From: Branchiostoma lanceolatum
Taxonomy: Eukaryota; Chordata; Leptocardii; Amphioxiformes; Branchiostomatidae
Direction of reading: 5' to 3'
NCBI RefSeq assembly: GCF_035083965.1
Contig: NC_089724.1
Coordinates: 18,432,974 to 18,496,973, forward strand
Length of the DNA stretch: 64,000 nt
In this document: positions 49,801 to 60,954 of the stretch, piece after piece
Layout of the letters: every line of letters begins with the position of its first letter
Numbering within the stretch: position 1 is the first letter of the stretch
The notes under the pieces: model-generated
What the model was told of the DNA's origin: nothing
Databases searched by the model: none
Seen by the model: the letters and a program-made list of their open reading frames with translations, nothing else
Made by a program: the position numbers and the translations under genes

Positions 49801-52235
49801 CCTGATAATTGCAAGCCCATTGTCCACCTCCCCTTGCAGAACTGCTTCCACCAGTTTGATGGCACAGCCCACAGCCAACATGGCACAGTTGTACACATGA
49901 GGGCTCAGGTATGTGGGGCTTCCCTCCTCCAGTTTGCAGGGGTTCTGGTTTGGATCCACCTCAGCTTCCTTCTGCCAGGCTTGGACTTGGGCAATGTACT
50001 CTGGGCTGTGGAGGAAGAGAGAATTTAATGTAGAACAAAATATTCTGCACTACGATACTAGAAATTGGTCACAGCTATTCTGAGACCCAAGCGTTATCTT
50101 CCATCGACTCCAACCATCCCTCCTTGCAGCACATCCCATAAAATTCCATGATGAATGCTTCCAATGGTAGATATCTATATGTGCAAAACCTACTGTAGCA
50201 GGGCTTGGAATATGCGGTGCATCTGCACTTTTGTGCACCCAAAATTGGAGCTGTGCACCTAACTTTTGACCGGGTACGCTGGTGCACCTAGACATTTGAG
50301 CAGGTTTACATAACTAAAGGTGCTTTTGTGCACTAGTATACAGCTGCATATTCTTGGCACTTGAGGGTCAGAAAAAAATAGTAAAACCTTGCTGTACTTG
50401 TTAAATTTTGTGGAGTTTGCCATAAGATTTCAGAAATCCAAGCTGAGGAAAGGCAGTATGCTTAATATTATGTTGCACACTTAATTTGTATTTTTTTCTG
50501 TGCACCAGTTAATCTACATGTATTCCCCAAAATAACTTTTGAATCCTGTGAAGTGACAAGAGTTAAGAGAGCCCATTTAGGGATTCCTACCACTAGTACC
50601 AGTTCTTACCTGTGCACAAGAAGCACCACCTCCTCTGTGGCCGGTCCGGCGATGATGCGGACACACCTGGACACCAGCCCCTCCTCCTGCAAATAGTCAT
50701 ACATCTTGGACACTCGATCTGGGTGTTCCACATGGTTTCTATGGAAACAAACAAACAACAAACAAAATGAACATAAAGCGACTGACACAATTTAACATCC
50801 CATTGTGACTACACCATTCATGTTTCAGTGGCAACAATATCTATGGTAACATGAAATATTAATAAAGACATCACTTCAATCAATACATTGATCTCCATTA
50901 TACTTTTATCATCTATTAAATATTATTGCTAATAAATGGCAAACCACTTACAGATCAAAACTACATTTGTGAAGTGTCATTCGCTCATCGTAGACAAGTC
51001 CTGTCCTGTAGTTCTTCTGTTGAAGCGGTGAGGGGTCATTCCTGATGGTGATGAACAGAGGATGTTATGTTGCAGAGCCACAGATATCCCATTTACAAAA
51101 CAGACACTCATTAATCAGTGCTTTATTAGACTTAACCTTCAGCCTGCTAAGGTAGCTGTTTGGCACCAAATTTGTATTGGTTTTGATGTTAGGCAGTAGG
51201 GAGAATGTCATGTATGCTATGTAACATGTCACAGTGGGCCATTATATCACATACCAGCACAAATCACAAAACTTCCCCTTTGCATTTTCTACAATTTTGA
51301 TAAACAATGTAATTACTGAAGCCCAAACATCGACCTATTTTAACAAAATTCAACAGTATCGGATTTTCTTGTGAACTATAATATGATCATATTGAAAATC
51401 TTAAAGGAAGAGGATCGAAAAGCTTTAAGTACTCTAACACCTCCTTGCTCTAACGTCCTTCGTAACTGTTACATACGTTGATTTTTTAGCAGTGGGGGAC
51501 TGCAACTTGCAATACTTTCTGGTTGAGGCGCTGAAAAGGGAAAAAAATCTAAAATGTACGTTTAAGTTACACAATGTTACGAATTCCTTCATGCGAAACT
51601 TCTTTTTGAATGCAAGAGCTTGCGACTGTGAAAGTTGACGGAAACGTCTGGCGGAAATATTTTCTGGTAACAGGTGTAACCTGGAACGTCATTTCCGCCT
51701 TCATGTACAATTTTGACAGTGAAATGAAGTTTACATAATCATGTCCTACACGCAACCAACATCTGTAAATGTCTCCCTTTTTTCCAACTTCCTATTCCTA
51801 ACACTGAGGGTCATGCGAAATGAAACGCAAATCAAATTTGCGCGCCTTTGGCTCCCCCGATAGAGACATGACTGCGGGGGGTCCAAAACAAACAGGGTTC
51901 CGCCGGGAACCCCATTTTGGGAAACCGTGTCGTCAGCTCGGAGCGCCCCCTCCGCAACCCAGCCCTACCTTTTCGATTCTGACATATCTCAGCCGACACC
52001 GTCCGAACTCTTCCAGCCTTGCAAATGCCGATAATGAACCCAGCTTGCAGGCGATGTCCTTTATAATGCCAAAATATGCGATCATGGAATATTTTTGGCT
52101 GGAACCCTGACAGCCGCTCCCTTAGTGACCTTACCTAAGGTCGTTATTTTTTACTTCCGGGTTCAGCCATTGTGTTCCCGCCAAATTTACTTACCCAGCA
52201 TGCAGCGGGGGTGTTTGTTTCGTCATCATCATCAT
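46891..52235 (-). CDS. Class IIb histone deacetylase, single catalytic domain, HDAC6-like, 394 aa
   Basis: Exons (minus): 52235-52195, 51041-50952, 50738-50610, 50005-49802, 49395-49291, 48868-48673, 48344-48273, 48150-48091, 47935-47846, 47316-47213, 46984-46891; all GT-AG with matching phases. The domain starts at [11 protein letters not shown] and [13 protein letters not shown]. Catalytic signatures: [18 protein letters not shown] (His159/His160), [13 protein letters not shown] (zinc ligands Asp197, His199), CGFDAA (Asp292), and ILEGGYN (transition-state Tyr332). The C-terminus [14 protein letters not shown] matches the end of an HDAC6 catalytic domain; a stop follows 10 residues later. 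There is no second domain, no ubiquitin-binding zinc finger and no HDAC10-type P(E/A)CE motif. Family role: zinc-dependent deacylation of tubulin, other proteins or polyamines. Exon 1 ([14 protein letters not shown]) is chosen by phase and a good Kozak context and is the least certain part. Confidence 0.92.
47317..47660. repeat. Intronic minisatellite with nuclear-receptor-like half-sites
   Basis: About six imperfect units of ~45 bp (AGGTCAACATTCATACAACA, then CAGGTCAAAGTTCATAGAGC) fill the deacetylase intron between exons 9 and 10. The unit at about 47386 contains AGGTCAAAGTTCA, a DR1-type match; later units carry decayed versions. Confidence 0.8.
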
Positions 52236-52343
52236 GGCGGTCCCACTTGTGTACAAAACTGACAGGAACTGAGTTTTTTCGAATGTTTAACGGTTGTTGT
52301 TTTTCTCTGAACTCGAGGGACATGACAGTTGGAATGAGGAGAG
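52236..52343. promoter_or_regulatory. Bidirectional promoter between the deacetylase and SIM/UIM genes
   Basis: Only 108 bp separate the two divergent start codons (52235 minus, 52344 plus). The interval has a Myb-like TAACGG and no TATA box. An ETS-type ACTTCCGG lies just inside the deacetylase transcription unit at 52153-52160. Head-to-head spacing this short implies shared control. Confidence 0.65.
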
Positions 52344-55300
52344 ATGAGCGAGCCCATCGTGTTGTCTTCCGGGGACGAAGAGGACGCGATTTCCGGTGAA
52401 GTGATCACGATCAGTTCATCAGACGAGGAGGCGTTCCAGAAGCCGAGCTTTACCCCGAGAAGTCGGCGTGCCCGAGCACGCTCGCGGTCGCCCCGTGGTC
52501 CTTCCCCTCGCGGCGTCAAACGTGCAGGGAGCCGGGCGGACACTGTACCACTCCCTGATACTGGTGACCCTATCTACATCTCCGAAGACGAAGACAACAG
52601 TGCTGATCGCGCAGACGGCGGGAGAGGAGCTGACAATGCAGGTAACCATGCCGCTGGGACATGCATGTTTCAGGTCACGTGCTAAACATAAAATTTTGGC
52701 GGTAGGGTGACGAAAATGTACGCACAAATAAACATAAAAACCTGCTCATAACCTGACGTAGTTCCAATAGGCTGTTTATTGTCTTAACTAGTTTGTATCA
52801 TTTGTGAAATATACGGCTACTTGTTAGGTGATTTGGTAGGAGAGCTAAATGGAAAAAGAAAAGCGGAAGTGATTGTTTGTCACATCCATGTCCAGTGGGG
52901 ATTCCCCTATTTTACCGTTGAGGGTGAAACAAATGAAGGGGAATTCGCGCCTGATGTAAGCGAGTTTGGCAGAAACACAGTCTAGATACATTCTGATACA
53001 CTAAATTTGAGTCTTTAGATCCATCATGGGTTTGTATAGAAAATGTTTTCTGACAACCATAACTGGAAATTTCCATGTATTTGTTATACAAATTATGCTC
53101 CTTGATCTGCATATTTGTTATTGTATTAAACCGATATTTGCTACCTAGGTTATCATAAGAAATGATTTTGTCCTACAAAATTGGAAGCAAAATGGTATTT
53201 TGTGTGACCAAAATTCATGAAAAGTCAGTCTAGCTAGGGACTACTTGTGATTTGTTATGGGACTCAGGGACCTAGACTCTAGAGCAGGGCTCAACTGGAG
53301 ACAAAATAAATGGCATTTGTCTACAACTAAAGATTGAACAAAACCTGTTCTAATTCTAATGGATTGTATATGCATGTCTTCTCCCTTGTCATTTGGCCCA
53401 TTTTTCATGGGTTGGGTTGTTTGTCACATGCACAGAGAACGCTGTATGATGACAGCCACCTGTTTCAGGGGAAGTCAGTGGGTCAGGAGAGATTCATCAA
53501 TGTCAGTTCCCCTCCAACATGCTACTCAGAGGTAGCCTGAGTGCCAGCCTTTTTAGCTTCCATACGCTACCCAAGCTCCGCTGCCAGCCTTTTTAGCTTC
53601 CATACGCTATCCAAGCTCCGCTGCCGGCAGCGGAGCTTGGGTAGCGCACGGAAGCTAAAAAGGCTGGCACTCAGGCTAGCTTGGAGGTGATGGCAAGTTA
53701 TTTTTCCATGGAGTCATGGACCTACATGACAGTTGACAAATTGCTGGGCTCCCAGCCAAGAAGGGCCTTCTAGTTCTACTGTGGAACCATATCTTTGTGT
53801 GGGAGTGACTTGACCAGGGGTCAATGAATGGTACTGGAATTTATTCATATGAGCTCACTGGGCTCAAATTTAGATCTTTGAAAAAAATCACGAACAAGAA
53901 CATTGTGTGCCAGGTTGAATGGATCACTTCTTTGATTGAATAGTCCATCCAACAGACATTTGTACATGTAGTTTGTCTTGGAGTCACTTTCAAGTAACAC
54001 AGTATCCAAACCTATTATGGATAGTTGGCTACCAAGTCTGTTTTGCCCTCTCCTATTTGGGTACTAGTAGAGGACGAAAAAAGACTATGCAGCTAGCTGT
54101 AAAAGGCTTGGATACCACACTAACTTTCAAGACCATGGGCTGAAGGGGGACCATGCAATTTGACCAGTGGCAAACCAGGTTATACAATCCCCGTGTACCA
54201 AGCAGTACATCTAGACACAGTGACACCTCTACATATATTTCCAGAACAATTGGTAGTCCTATCATATAGCCAGGACATGCTTCCCAAAGAGCCAAGAGCG
54301 TGCTTAGAGTCCACAGAAATGTACTTAGTTTCTCATGGCCCCATATCAAGTTTCTAATAATGCATTAAAAAATCATATTTCCTTTTGACAGACCACACCA
54401 GACCCTGTAGGATTGCTACCCCAATAGACTGGAAGCCGATACATGCTTGGGTTATGTAATTTTAGGAGAGGGCAAATGGGGTCAAATTCTAGGGAGTTTG
54501 ATTTGTAACACATCAGTTTGGAATTAGCATTGAAGGGCCTGAAGGTTGTCAGGTCACACAAACTAGATTTTATGGATAACAGCCATGCATGCATTGATTT
54601 TACCTGCTTTCTGCATGTGCAAAATTCTGCAAATCAACTTTAAGAAATCTCCATGTCCAAGGTATTGTCAGAAAACAACCCATGAAGAAATGAGCTGTTC
54701 TGTTTGTTTACTTGCTTGTTTGTTTGTTTATTTTTTCCTTCATGCGCTCGCAACATTTGATTTGATTTCATAACTTTTACCCGTCTTACATATGCATGTG
54801 CACTGTTCCCTCAGGTCTCTTGTCTACCAGAAGTTTCGCCAGTCCGATTGTCAAGTCAGAACAGGGAGCTGAAGATCACCAGGCACTTGTGAATGGAACT
54901 TCAGCCATCTCTACACTAGTTGCTCCCATCACGTGTCAAGCAACCCTGAGTCTGAAAGAGGAGGGTGACCCTAGTAGTTATTACAAGACAGAGAGTGTAG
55001 ACAGAGATCCAGGCATGGGTAACAGCACCAGCAGCTCTGGGCCAGATGCAGTGTCTGGAGAGCTGGAGGACAGGACAGTCAGCTACCATACCAACCAGGT
55101 GTCCATGGAACAATCTGACGTGTTTAAGATGGAGCCTAGTCTGGCAGACTCTGACGAAGACTTGCAGGCAGCGATTAAGGCATCTCAGGAGCTTGCGCAG
55201 TTTGAGAAAGTGACAGAGGAGGAAGCCTTGAGGATTGCAATTCAAAGGTCTCTAGCAGATTCGGTTCAGAACAGGGACAGTTCCCAAGAGTCTGACGATG

Positions 55301-55848
55301 ACCCTGACCTTGCCAAAGCCATTGCTCTGTCAAGGGCAGAACAGCAGACCTCTCAAGGTCGTGGAGACATCAGGGAGGCTGTAGTGGCCGGGCCAAGTGG
55401 AGTTCCTAATCATAGTAATACTTTTATTGCTCCCTCCTCTCAATCCTCATCAGACAGTGTCATGTGGGAAAACATGACAAATCCTAAGGTAGAAACACCA
55501 TCTAGGCATGGGGAAAGTGATGAAGATGTCCCAGTGCAGCCGTTCTGCAATCCTTACACACCTGTATTGCCCTTGAACCAAAGTGATATTGATGATTCAG
55601 CAAGCAAGGAGACATCACACCTTACCTCATACTCCCCAAAGAAAGGAAAGGGAAAAGGGAAAGGAAAGGGCAAAGGGTCAGCAAGTCCCAAGATGCTGAA
55701 GTCTCCAGTGAAGAAGTTGTCTGAGGAAGAGATGGACAGTGACCTGGAAATGGCTCTTGTCCTGTCACAGGCTGAGGCCAACACTCAGAAACAACTCATG
55801 GAGGAGGAAGATCTGATGCTACAGAAAGTATGTGCAGAGTCATTAAAG
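52344..55848 (+). CDS. UIMC1: SUMO- and ubiquitin-binding protein with three SIMs and 4-5 UIMs (RAP80/UIMC1-like), 3' end not found
   Basis: Exons 52344-52641 and 54815-55848 join in phase 1 and give 444 residues; the second exon ends at AAG|gtgagg in phase 0, so the protein continues. Residues 4-9 (PIVLSS), 20-23 (VITI, followed by SSSDEE) and 76-79 (PIYI, followed by SEDED) are SUMO-interacting motifs with acidic flanks. Ubiquitin-interacting motifs lie at about 213-226 (DEDLQAAIKASQEL), 234-246 (EEALRIAIQRSLA), 260-274 (DPDLAKAIALSRAE), 406-420 (DSDLEMALVLSQAE), and a probable fifth at 429-444 (EEEDLMLQKVCAESLK). A Lys-Gly run lies at 376-387. SIM-then-UIM order is that of RAP80, which reads SUMO-ubiquitin chains at DNA breaks. 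No BRCA1-A (AIR) or zinc-finger region was found, so the symbol is tentative. Human UBTD2 and UIMC1 are both on 5q35, weak synteny support. Confidence 0.75.
53469..53531 (+). other. Candidate 63-nt cassette exon in the SIM/UIM gene
   Basis: A tttcag acceptor precedes 63 bases that stay open in the host phase (1 to 1) and would add 21 residues (GEVSGSGEIHQCQFPSNMLL followed by R). It ends CAGAG|gt where the T of the donor is the first base of hairpin MITE copy D. Use of this exon is not shown. Confidence 0.3.
53533..53678. mobile_element. Hairpin MITE, TAGCCTG family (copy D)
   Basis: Termini TAGCCTGAGTGCC are perfectly inverted over about 30 bp. The left arm contains a tandem duplication of a ~40-bp block (GCCTTTTTAGCTTCC to AGCTCCGCTGC) shared with copy C. 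The flanks ACTCAGAGG and GCTTGGAGG match at 6 of 9 positions, all differences being transitions, so this could be a decayed 9-bp duplication. Confidence 0.88.
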
Positions 55849-57885
55849 GTGAGGATACATGCTTTAGGAACCTTTTCAGACTCTTCCATGCCCTGTATAT
55901 ATAGAATACAACACGGTATATTCTGTATCGCCCGAGGTACCGGCCCAGCCGTGGGTCGTATCGCCCGTAGGCCTTTATTTATGTCATGCCCTCCCCGAAA
56001 AACACACATTTCAATGTGAAATGTGTCTAAAGTTGAGAGAGTTTTGTGTCCTCGAACAAAAAAAATTTGTTTCCAAACTCCAAATCCGGTATACAAATTT
56101 TCGACAGCGGCACAACCAGCACACTCAATATGCATCCTAAATATTCTATGGAAGCCTGTGTGATAAAAGTAGAACCCTGTGTGATACGGAAAATTATCAC
56201 ACGATGCGGAACACCCGTATCAAACATTTTCGCAGCCCAGGTATGACATAAATTGAAATACAGTATCTCGTGAGTTGTATATTCATTATTTCTATCTCAA
56301 TGCTCTCAAATATGCATGTCTCCCCTGTGATGCAAGCAGTTTTCACGGGTTTGAATTCATCTGTTGACCCATCATCCATCTAGTATGATCTACATGCTAG
56401 TTGTGCTGATAATGACTAGCCTGAGCTGGGTACCATCCTCTGTAGTAACCACTGGCTCGGGTTCTTTTCACTTGGGTGGTTAGCAAGCAAAAAGATTCAA
56501 CCAGGATTGTACTTCGGAGGATAGTAACCAGTTTAGACAGCTTAGTTTAGTGAAGGAAAGTCCCAATGTGAGATCTCTACATTGACATTGACTGAGGTCA
56601 ATTGCATCCTTCATTATTTGTATACACCATTACATCTGTACAAGTAATTTTTAACAACTTGTAATCTTTGCCGTTTGTTTACAACTTACTTCCCTCGAGT
56701 AACACTGAAATAAGAATAACTGTTTCGCCTTTCTAACTTTTGAAAGTACAATCAGCAATTCCCCTAATATTATAGTTTTGCATTTTACACAACCTCACAA
56801 AAGAATCAGGAACATCTTTGATGCTGTTTTATGTGATGTGCTCAGGCATGATGTACTTGTGTTGACCAATGAGACCTGTGGGGGGGTGAGGACACTGGAT
56901 GTTCTGCTGCAGTACCATAACAAGCCGTTAGGGGCTAAAAATCTGGTAATATCTAGGTCTCATCAAGACTTAGTCATATCACCAAGACAATCCTTCCAGG
57001 CCTTCTTGAGTTATGCTGTTCATCAACAAACATATTATTTATTTAGATTATTACAAACACTACAATTAGTACCAAAAACATAACCAATTTAGCAAAGGTA
57101 ACAAGCAAGTAACACCAAAGACAGCTGCTCCAAACTGTTACCTGGCTGCACCATCGTGTTTATGGCTATGATGGAGCATATGGCCTTGACACAGTTACAT
57201 GTAATTTGCACATTTTTACATTGGTTTAGGAAAACATAGTCAGGAAACATCTTTGCTACCATTGCTGTTAATGCAATAGGAGGACTGAAAACACTTTTTT
57301 TCCTGCTTGCCAATTTTCATTTATCTCTTTGGGATACTGTATACCGTATGTTTGGTTTAAGAAATTTCTGTGTATCAAAGCTGTCCTGTCGAGTTGGCTC
57401 CAAATGTCAGGTAAGTATTTTCCCAGTGTTCTTTTATGATCAGAAAGTGATCAGTTAGGACAGTTGCTTAATGTTTTATAGTGTTTCCATAGAAATGCTG
57501 ATATCTTAAGAGGAATAATCTTCCATTTGATCGCATCTAGGGTTTTCAGTCCCTAATGATATGCGCATAAGGGATGCTAAATCTACCGCTTTGAGCAGCC
57601 ACCTTTGGGAGACTCTGACATAGCATTTTTACCTGATATCCTATTTATTACTTTATTATGATTGGAATAAATTGCAGGTGACTATGATCTGTGCTGAATT
57701 CAGCCATAGAATACCGGTAACAGTTTATAACCTATAGTGTTAAAGAGATGTTATTTTGTCAGCAGGGACCACTTTTCATCAGGTTTTTAGGATGATTTTA
57801 TGGCCTACTTTTTATGTGATACAGTATATGATTGGACGTGCAACCCGGCTATGACTAGTAGTGACATGAGGTTCTATGTGATGTA
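55849..57885 (+). other. Downstream sequence of the SIM/UIM gene without assigned exons
   Basis: No exon could be supported. The patch 56900-57060 (AGCCGTTAGGGGCTAAAAAT, then AGGTCTCATCAAGA) resembles 60085-60180 and is part of a dispersed repeat. A possible donor (ATGTCAG|gtaagt) at about 57411 lacks a good upstream acceptor. Confidence 0.35.
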
Positions 57886-59095
57886 ATGCCCTAACATAGC
57901 ACGTCTTTTCACACGCTTGAACTCATGGCGCACCATCCCTAGTTGCCAGAGGGTGGTATGGCTTTGATAAATGAATTTTGAACACATTCATCTAAAGAAC
58001 ATTCTTGGATAAGAAATGCATTCATACTGTTCATCAGCCCTTCACGCTCTGCGTCACAAGCGGCAAACACTGCGAAATGTTTTTGTGAATGTACCTTTCG
58101 ATTTTGTGCCACACTAGACAATGTACTTAGATTAGGACGCTTTTGTACTGTTGCTGTCTTCAGAAGTTGGTGGTGAATTTAAGTAAACAGAAATAAGAAT
58201 TCGATTCCTTGATCTAGCTTTCTTTTGACATTAAAATGCACTTCTCACCTCATGTGAGGATGGCTGTATCTAGCGCAATCCAGCTCATGTTTCGACAAAA
58301 AAATGGGCAGAATGCACTGACTGCGGCGGCCCAACTAAGACCCCGTTCACACTCATTTTTTTCAATCGCGATTGAAGTATAATCGCGATTGTTCGATCCG
58401 ATCGCAATTAAACGCAAAGAAACTTTTGCGTTCACACTGCTTTTCGCCAAGTGGATTAAAGTACGCCGTGATCCGATCGCGATTGCAGCACGATTGAAGC
58501 ATGCTATCGGCGATCATCTGGTAAATGTTGTTGTTGTTGTTGTCCTTGTTTTGTGTCTATTTTTCCGCTAGACATTGCCACTTGGTGCGGTAAATGTCCC
58601 TCTTTCGGTGACATTTCCCCAGTTTCGCCTGCACCTCCTTTCTCCCCCAGATTGCGATGAGGACCCTGGTCTCCTCATCGCGCCATCTGCCACCAGCTGA
58701 AGTTGCTGACGGAGTTTTATTCTTCTTCTTGGGCATTGTTGACGATCAAAAGTTGTTGTTGTTGTAAGAGAGCGATCTGACGTGCGGCTTGGGTTTGTTT
58801 TCCCGCGCGATGTGAACTATGACCCCACGTACCCGGATGTATGACCTCCCACCCCCGGAACCAGCCGAAATCTCCGCCGATCGCGATGGAATGAATCGTA
58901 GTTGTGTTCACACTCAAAATTTGATAGGATTGGATTGGATCCGATCACGATTAATCCAATCAAACTACCTCCGGAGGTAGTTACAATCCAATCGCGATTG
59001 AAAAAAATGAGTGTGAACGGGGTCTAACAAAATCATTGCGAAAAAACGACACCGCTCACATCAACAAAACTCTGTCTAATATTATAGTACTTAGT
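57886..59095. mobile_element. Truncated, inverted second copy of the 1.08-kb transposon, split by a nested insertion
   Basis: 57886-58338 matches the complement of the right part of the 60955-62039 element (shared words GATAAGAAATGCATTCATA, GAGCCCTTCAC-like, GGCGC(A/T)CCATC). 59025-59095 continues it (AAAATCATT..AACGACACCGCT). The PIF/Harbinger-like element at 58339-59024 interrupts it. The distal terminus is not found. Confidence 0.75.
58339..59024. mobile_element. PIF/Harbinger-like non-autonomous element with TAA target duplication
   Basis: Inverted termini GACCCCGTTCACACTC extend over at least 35 bp into CAATCGCGATTG. TAA flanks both sides (58336-58338 and 59025-59027), the 3-bp duplication typical of PIF/Harbinger. 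At 686 bp it has no intact transposase. Several ATCGCGATT and CCGATCGC(G/A)AT blocks sit subterminally and could be transposase sites. Confidence 0.85.
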
Positions 59096-59399
59096 CAATT
59101 TTCATAGACCGTACAGTCTACAGATCATACAGTCATGTATGTTAGAGTGTAACAAATCTTTTGAGCTCGCAGTCTGTTGTCCTGATTGTGTTTCCTTGGC
59201 TGAAAAGTGCCCGGATGTGGCCCAGATATGGCCGCCCCTCCAGTGGGAGACAGAGCGATACAGCGCGAAGCTCGAACCTTTGCAAGTGCAAGTCTTAAGG
59301 TGGACTAATGTAAACAAGGCCAGAAATTGATCTGGGGGAATGTTCACCAAGGGAACTTAAAGAAATTAGATTTCCACGACCCCATACCTTCACAGACTG

Positions 59400-60240
59400 A
59401 TGTTAGCCATATCGGGAAGTATATTATAATTGTTTTCCATTCATTATGCAACTAAGGACCTCATTTGCATACATTATGTCAGTTGATCATCTTCTCTACC
59501 CAAATAATACAAGTTGTTCAAGGTATAAAATCTTAGGGAAGAAGGCTTTTGTAGTATTTCCCGAAATTATGTAGATGAGGCCCTCATTTGCATGATTTAT
59601 GTCTGGTTGTGTCCACATCTACTTAACTTCCAAATGCTGCAAGAATGAAATCCCCATCATTTACCATTATGGAGTTATAGTATATTGCTTTTGATTATGC
59701 AAATTAGGTATTCATTTGCATAATTGATAGCCATTAATATTCCTCTCTTTCCCAGTTACATATGTCACATGTTTAAGAGTCCTATAATGGAATGCAGCGG
59801 GTTTATATACTTTCCTCATTAATTATGCAAATTAGCCAGATTTGCATAAATCTTGTCAATCATCACTCAAGCTATCTATACACCAAATATCATGATGAAC
59901 CGTCAACCCCTTCTTGAGTTATTCCCATTCAAAGTTTGAAACGAAATGGGCTCCTGCAGCTCAAAAAAAACTGCTAGGGGGGCCAAACCTACACAACTTA
60001 CTCTGCCTCCCAAGAGCTGTCTACCTTTCAAAAATCATGACCAGAAAACGAGATATCAAACCCGGAAGTACCGCTGCTGTACCATAGCAAGCCAATAGCA
60101 AGCCAAAAATCTAATCATTTCGAGGTCTCAAGAATACCTACCCACATAACAAGTATGAAGACAATCCATCCATCCATTCTCGAGTTATCGTGTTCACACA
60201 CAGACACACACACGAACACTGACGAAAATATAACCTTCTG
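59400..60240. repeat. Degenerate ~125-bp tandem-like repeat with octamer words, part of a dispersed repeat
   Basis: Words such as TTATGCAAATTAGG and TCATTTGCATA recur near 59445, 59570, 59695 and 59825. The later part (59880-60240) reads like a dispersed repeat tail (GAGTTATTCCCATTCAAAGT, then ACACACAGACACACACACG). No ORF. Family not assigned. Confidence 0.55.
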
Positions 60241-60954
60241 GGCTAAGGTATAAAAGTTTTTTAACCATTTCCTTTACACTTGCGTTTGAAACCATCCTGT
60301 AGTACAACAGGTAATACATTGGAAACTCAGTGTCAAGAATTCCTCTAAAAGAGGTCACTATGAAAACTGAAAATAAAACCACCTCTAACGGTTCAAGATT
60401 TACACATACTAGGAGAGCAGATGTGACAGTATTTCTGTAGTTTGCAAATGCATTTTGTTGTCTAGAGGCATATCATTAATATTTTACAAGAATATTTTTT
60501 TATATTATCTGTTGTTTACTGTAATATTGCAATTATTGCAATCAGTAGTTTTGGTGAAGACAAATGGTTTCCTTTTTAGTACGACTTTAGGACCTTTGAT
60601 TTGTTTTCCTTCAATACTCCCCTCGATTTCTTTTTGGTTGGTCCCCTCGGGAACTATTTATAGTACTATGCGTCAGTGTCTTGTGACAGGATTATTACGT
60701 GTCAGGGAGGGTCTACAAGAGGTTTTCATGGTTTTAGATACAATTCTGGGTCCTATGGGGTCGAAAATCAATAACCTGGATATCTTGATACCTCATTAGA
60801 GATAACTGTTTCTAGATATAATCTATATCTATTGATGTTCAATAAAGCGTCACAAATGTGGTTTGACAGGAAGTAGTTACACACTCTACATTATATAAAT
60901 GCAACTGAAACACGTATAGATCACAAAATCATGTTTCAGGTTGTTATTAATACT
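60241..60954 (+). other. AT-rich sequence with no recognised feature
   Basis: Nothing coding or repetitive was identified with confidence. A 114-codon frame near 60455-60799 is hydrophobic, lacks any known motif and looks accidental. Confidence 0.4.

Larger units (their letters stand above)
52642..54814 (+). other. Intron 1 of the SIM/UIM gene
   Basis: Apart from the candidate cassette exon and MITE copy D no structured feature is recognised. The tract is AT-rich with no conserved coding frame. Confidence 0.6.

Noticed and set aside
51567-51755. Small minus-strand ORF as the deacetylase first exon
   Set aside because: It has no donor in the needed phase; 52235-52195 supplies the required two leftover bases and a good start context.
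56414-56545. Seventh TAGCCTG hairpin
   Set aside because: TAGCCTGAGCTGGGTACC is present with a weak partner (GGATAGTAACCAG), but no matching CAGGCTA terminus was found.
57340-57411. Exon of the SIM/UIM gene ending ATGTCAG|gtaagt
   Set aside because: The donor is good but the upstream acceptor lacks a pyrimidine tract and the short peptide shows no UIM, AIR or zinc-finger feature.
58717-58917. Transposase fragment inside the PIF/Harbinger-like element
   Set aside because: The 66-codon frame has no DDE or Myb-like signature; the Gln run comes from a GTT/TTG microsatellite.
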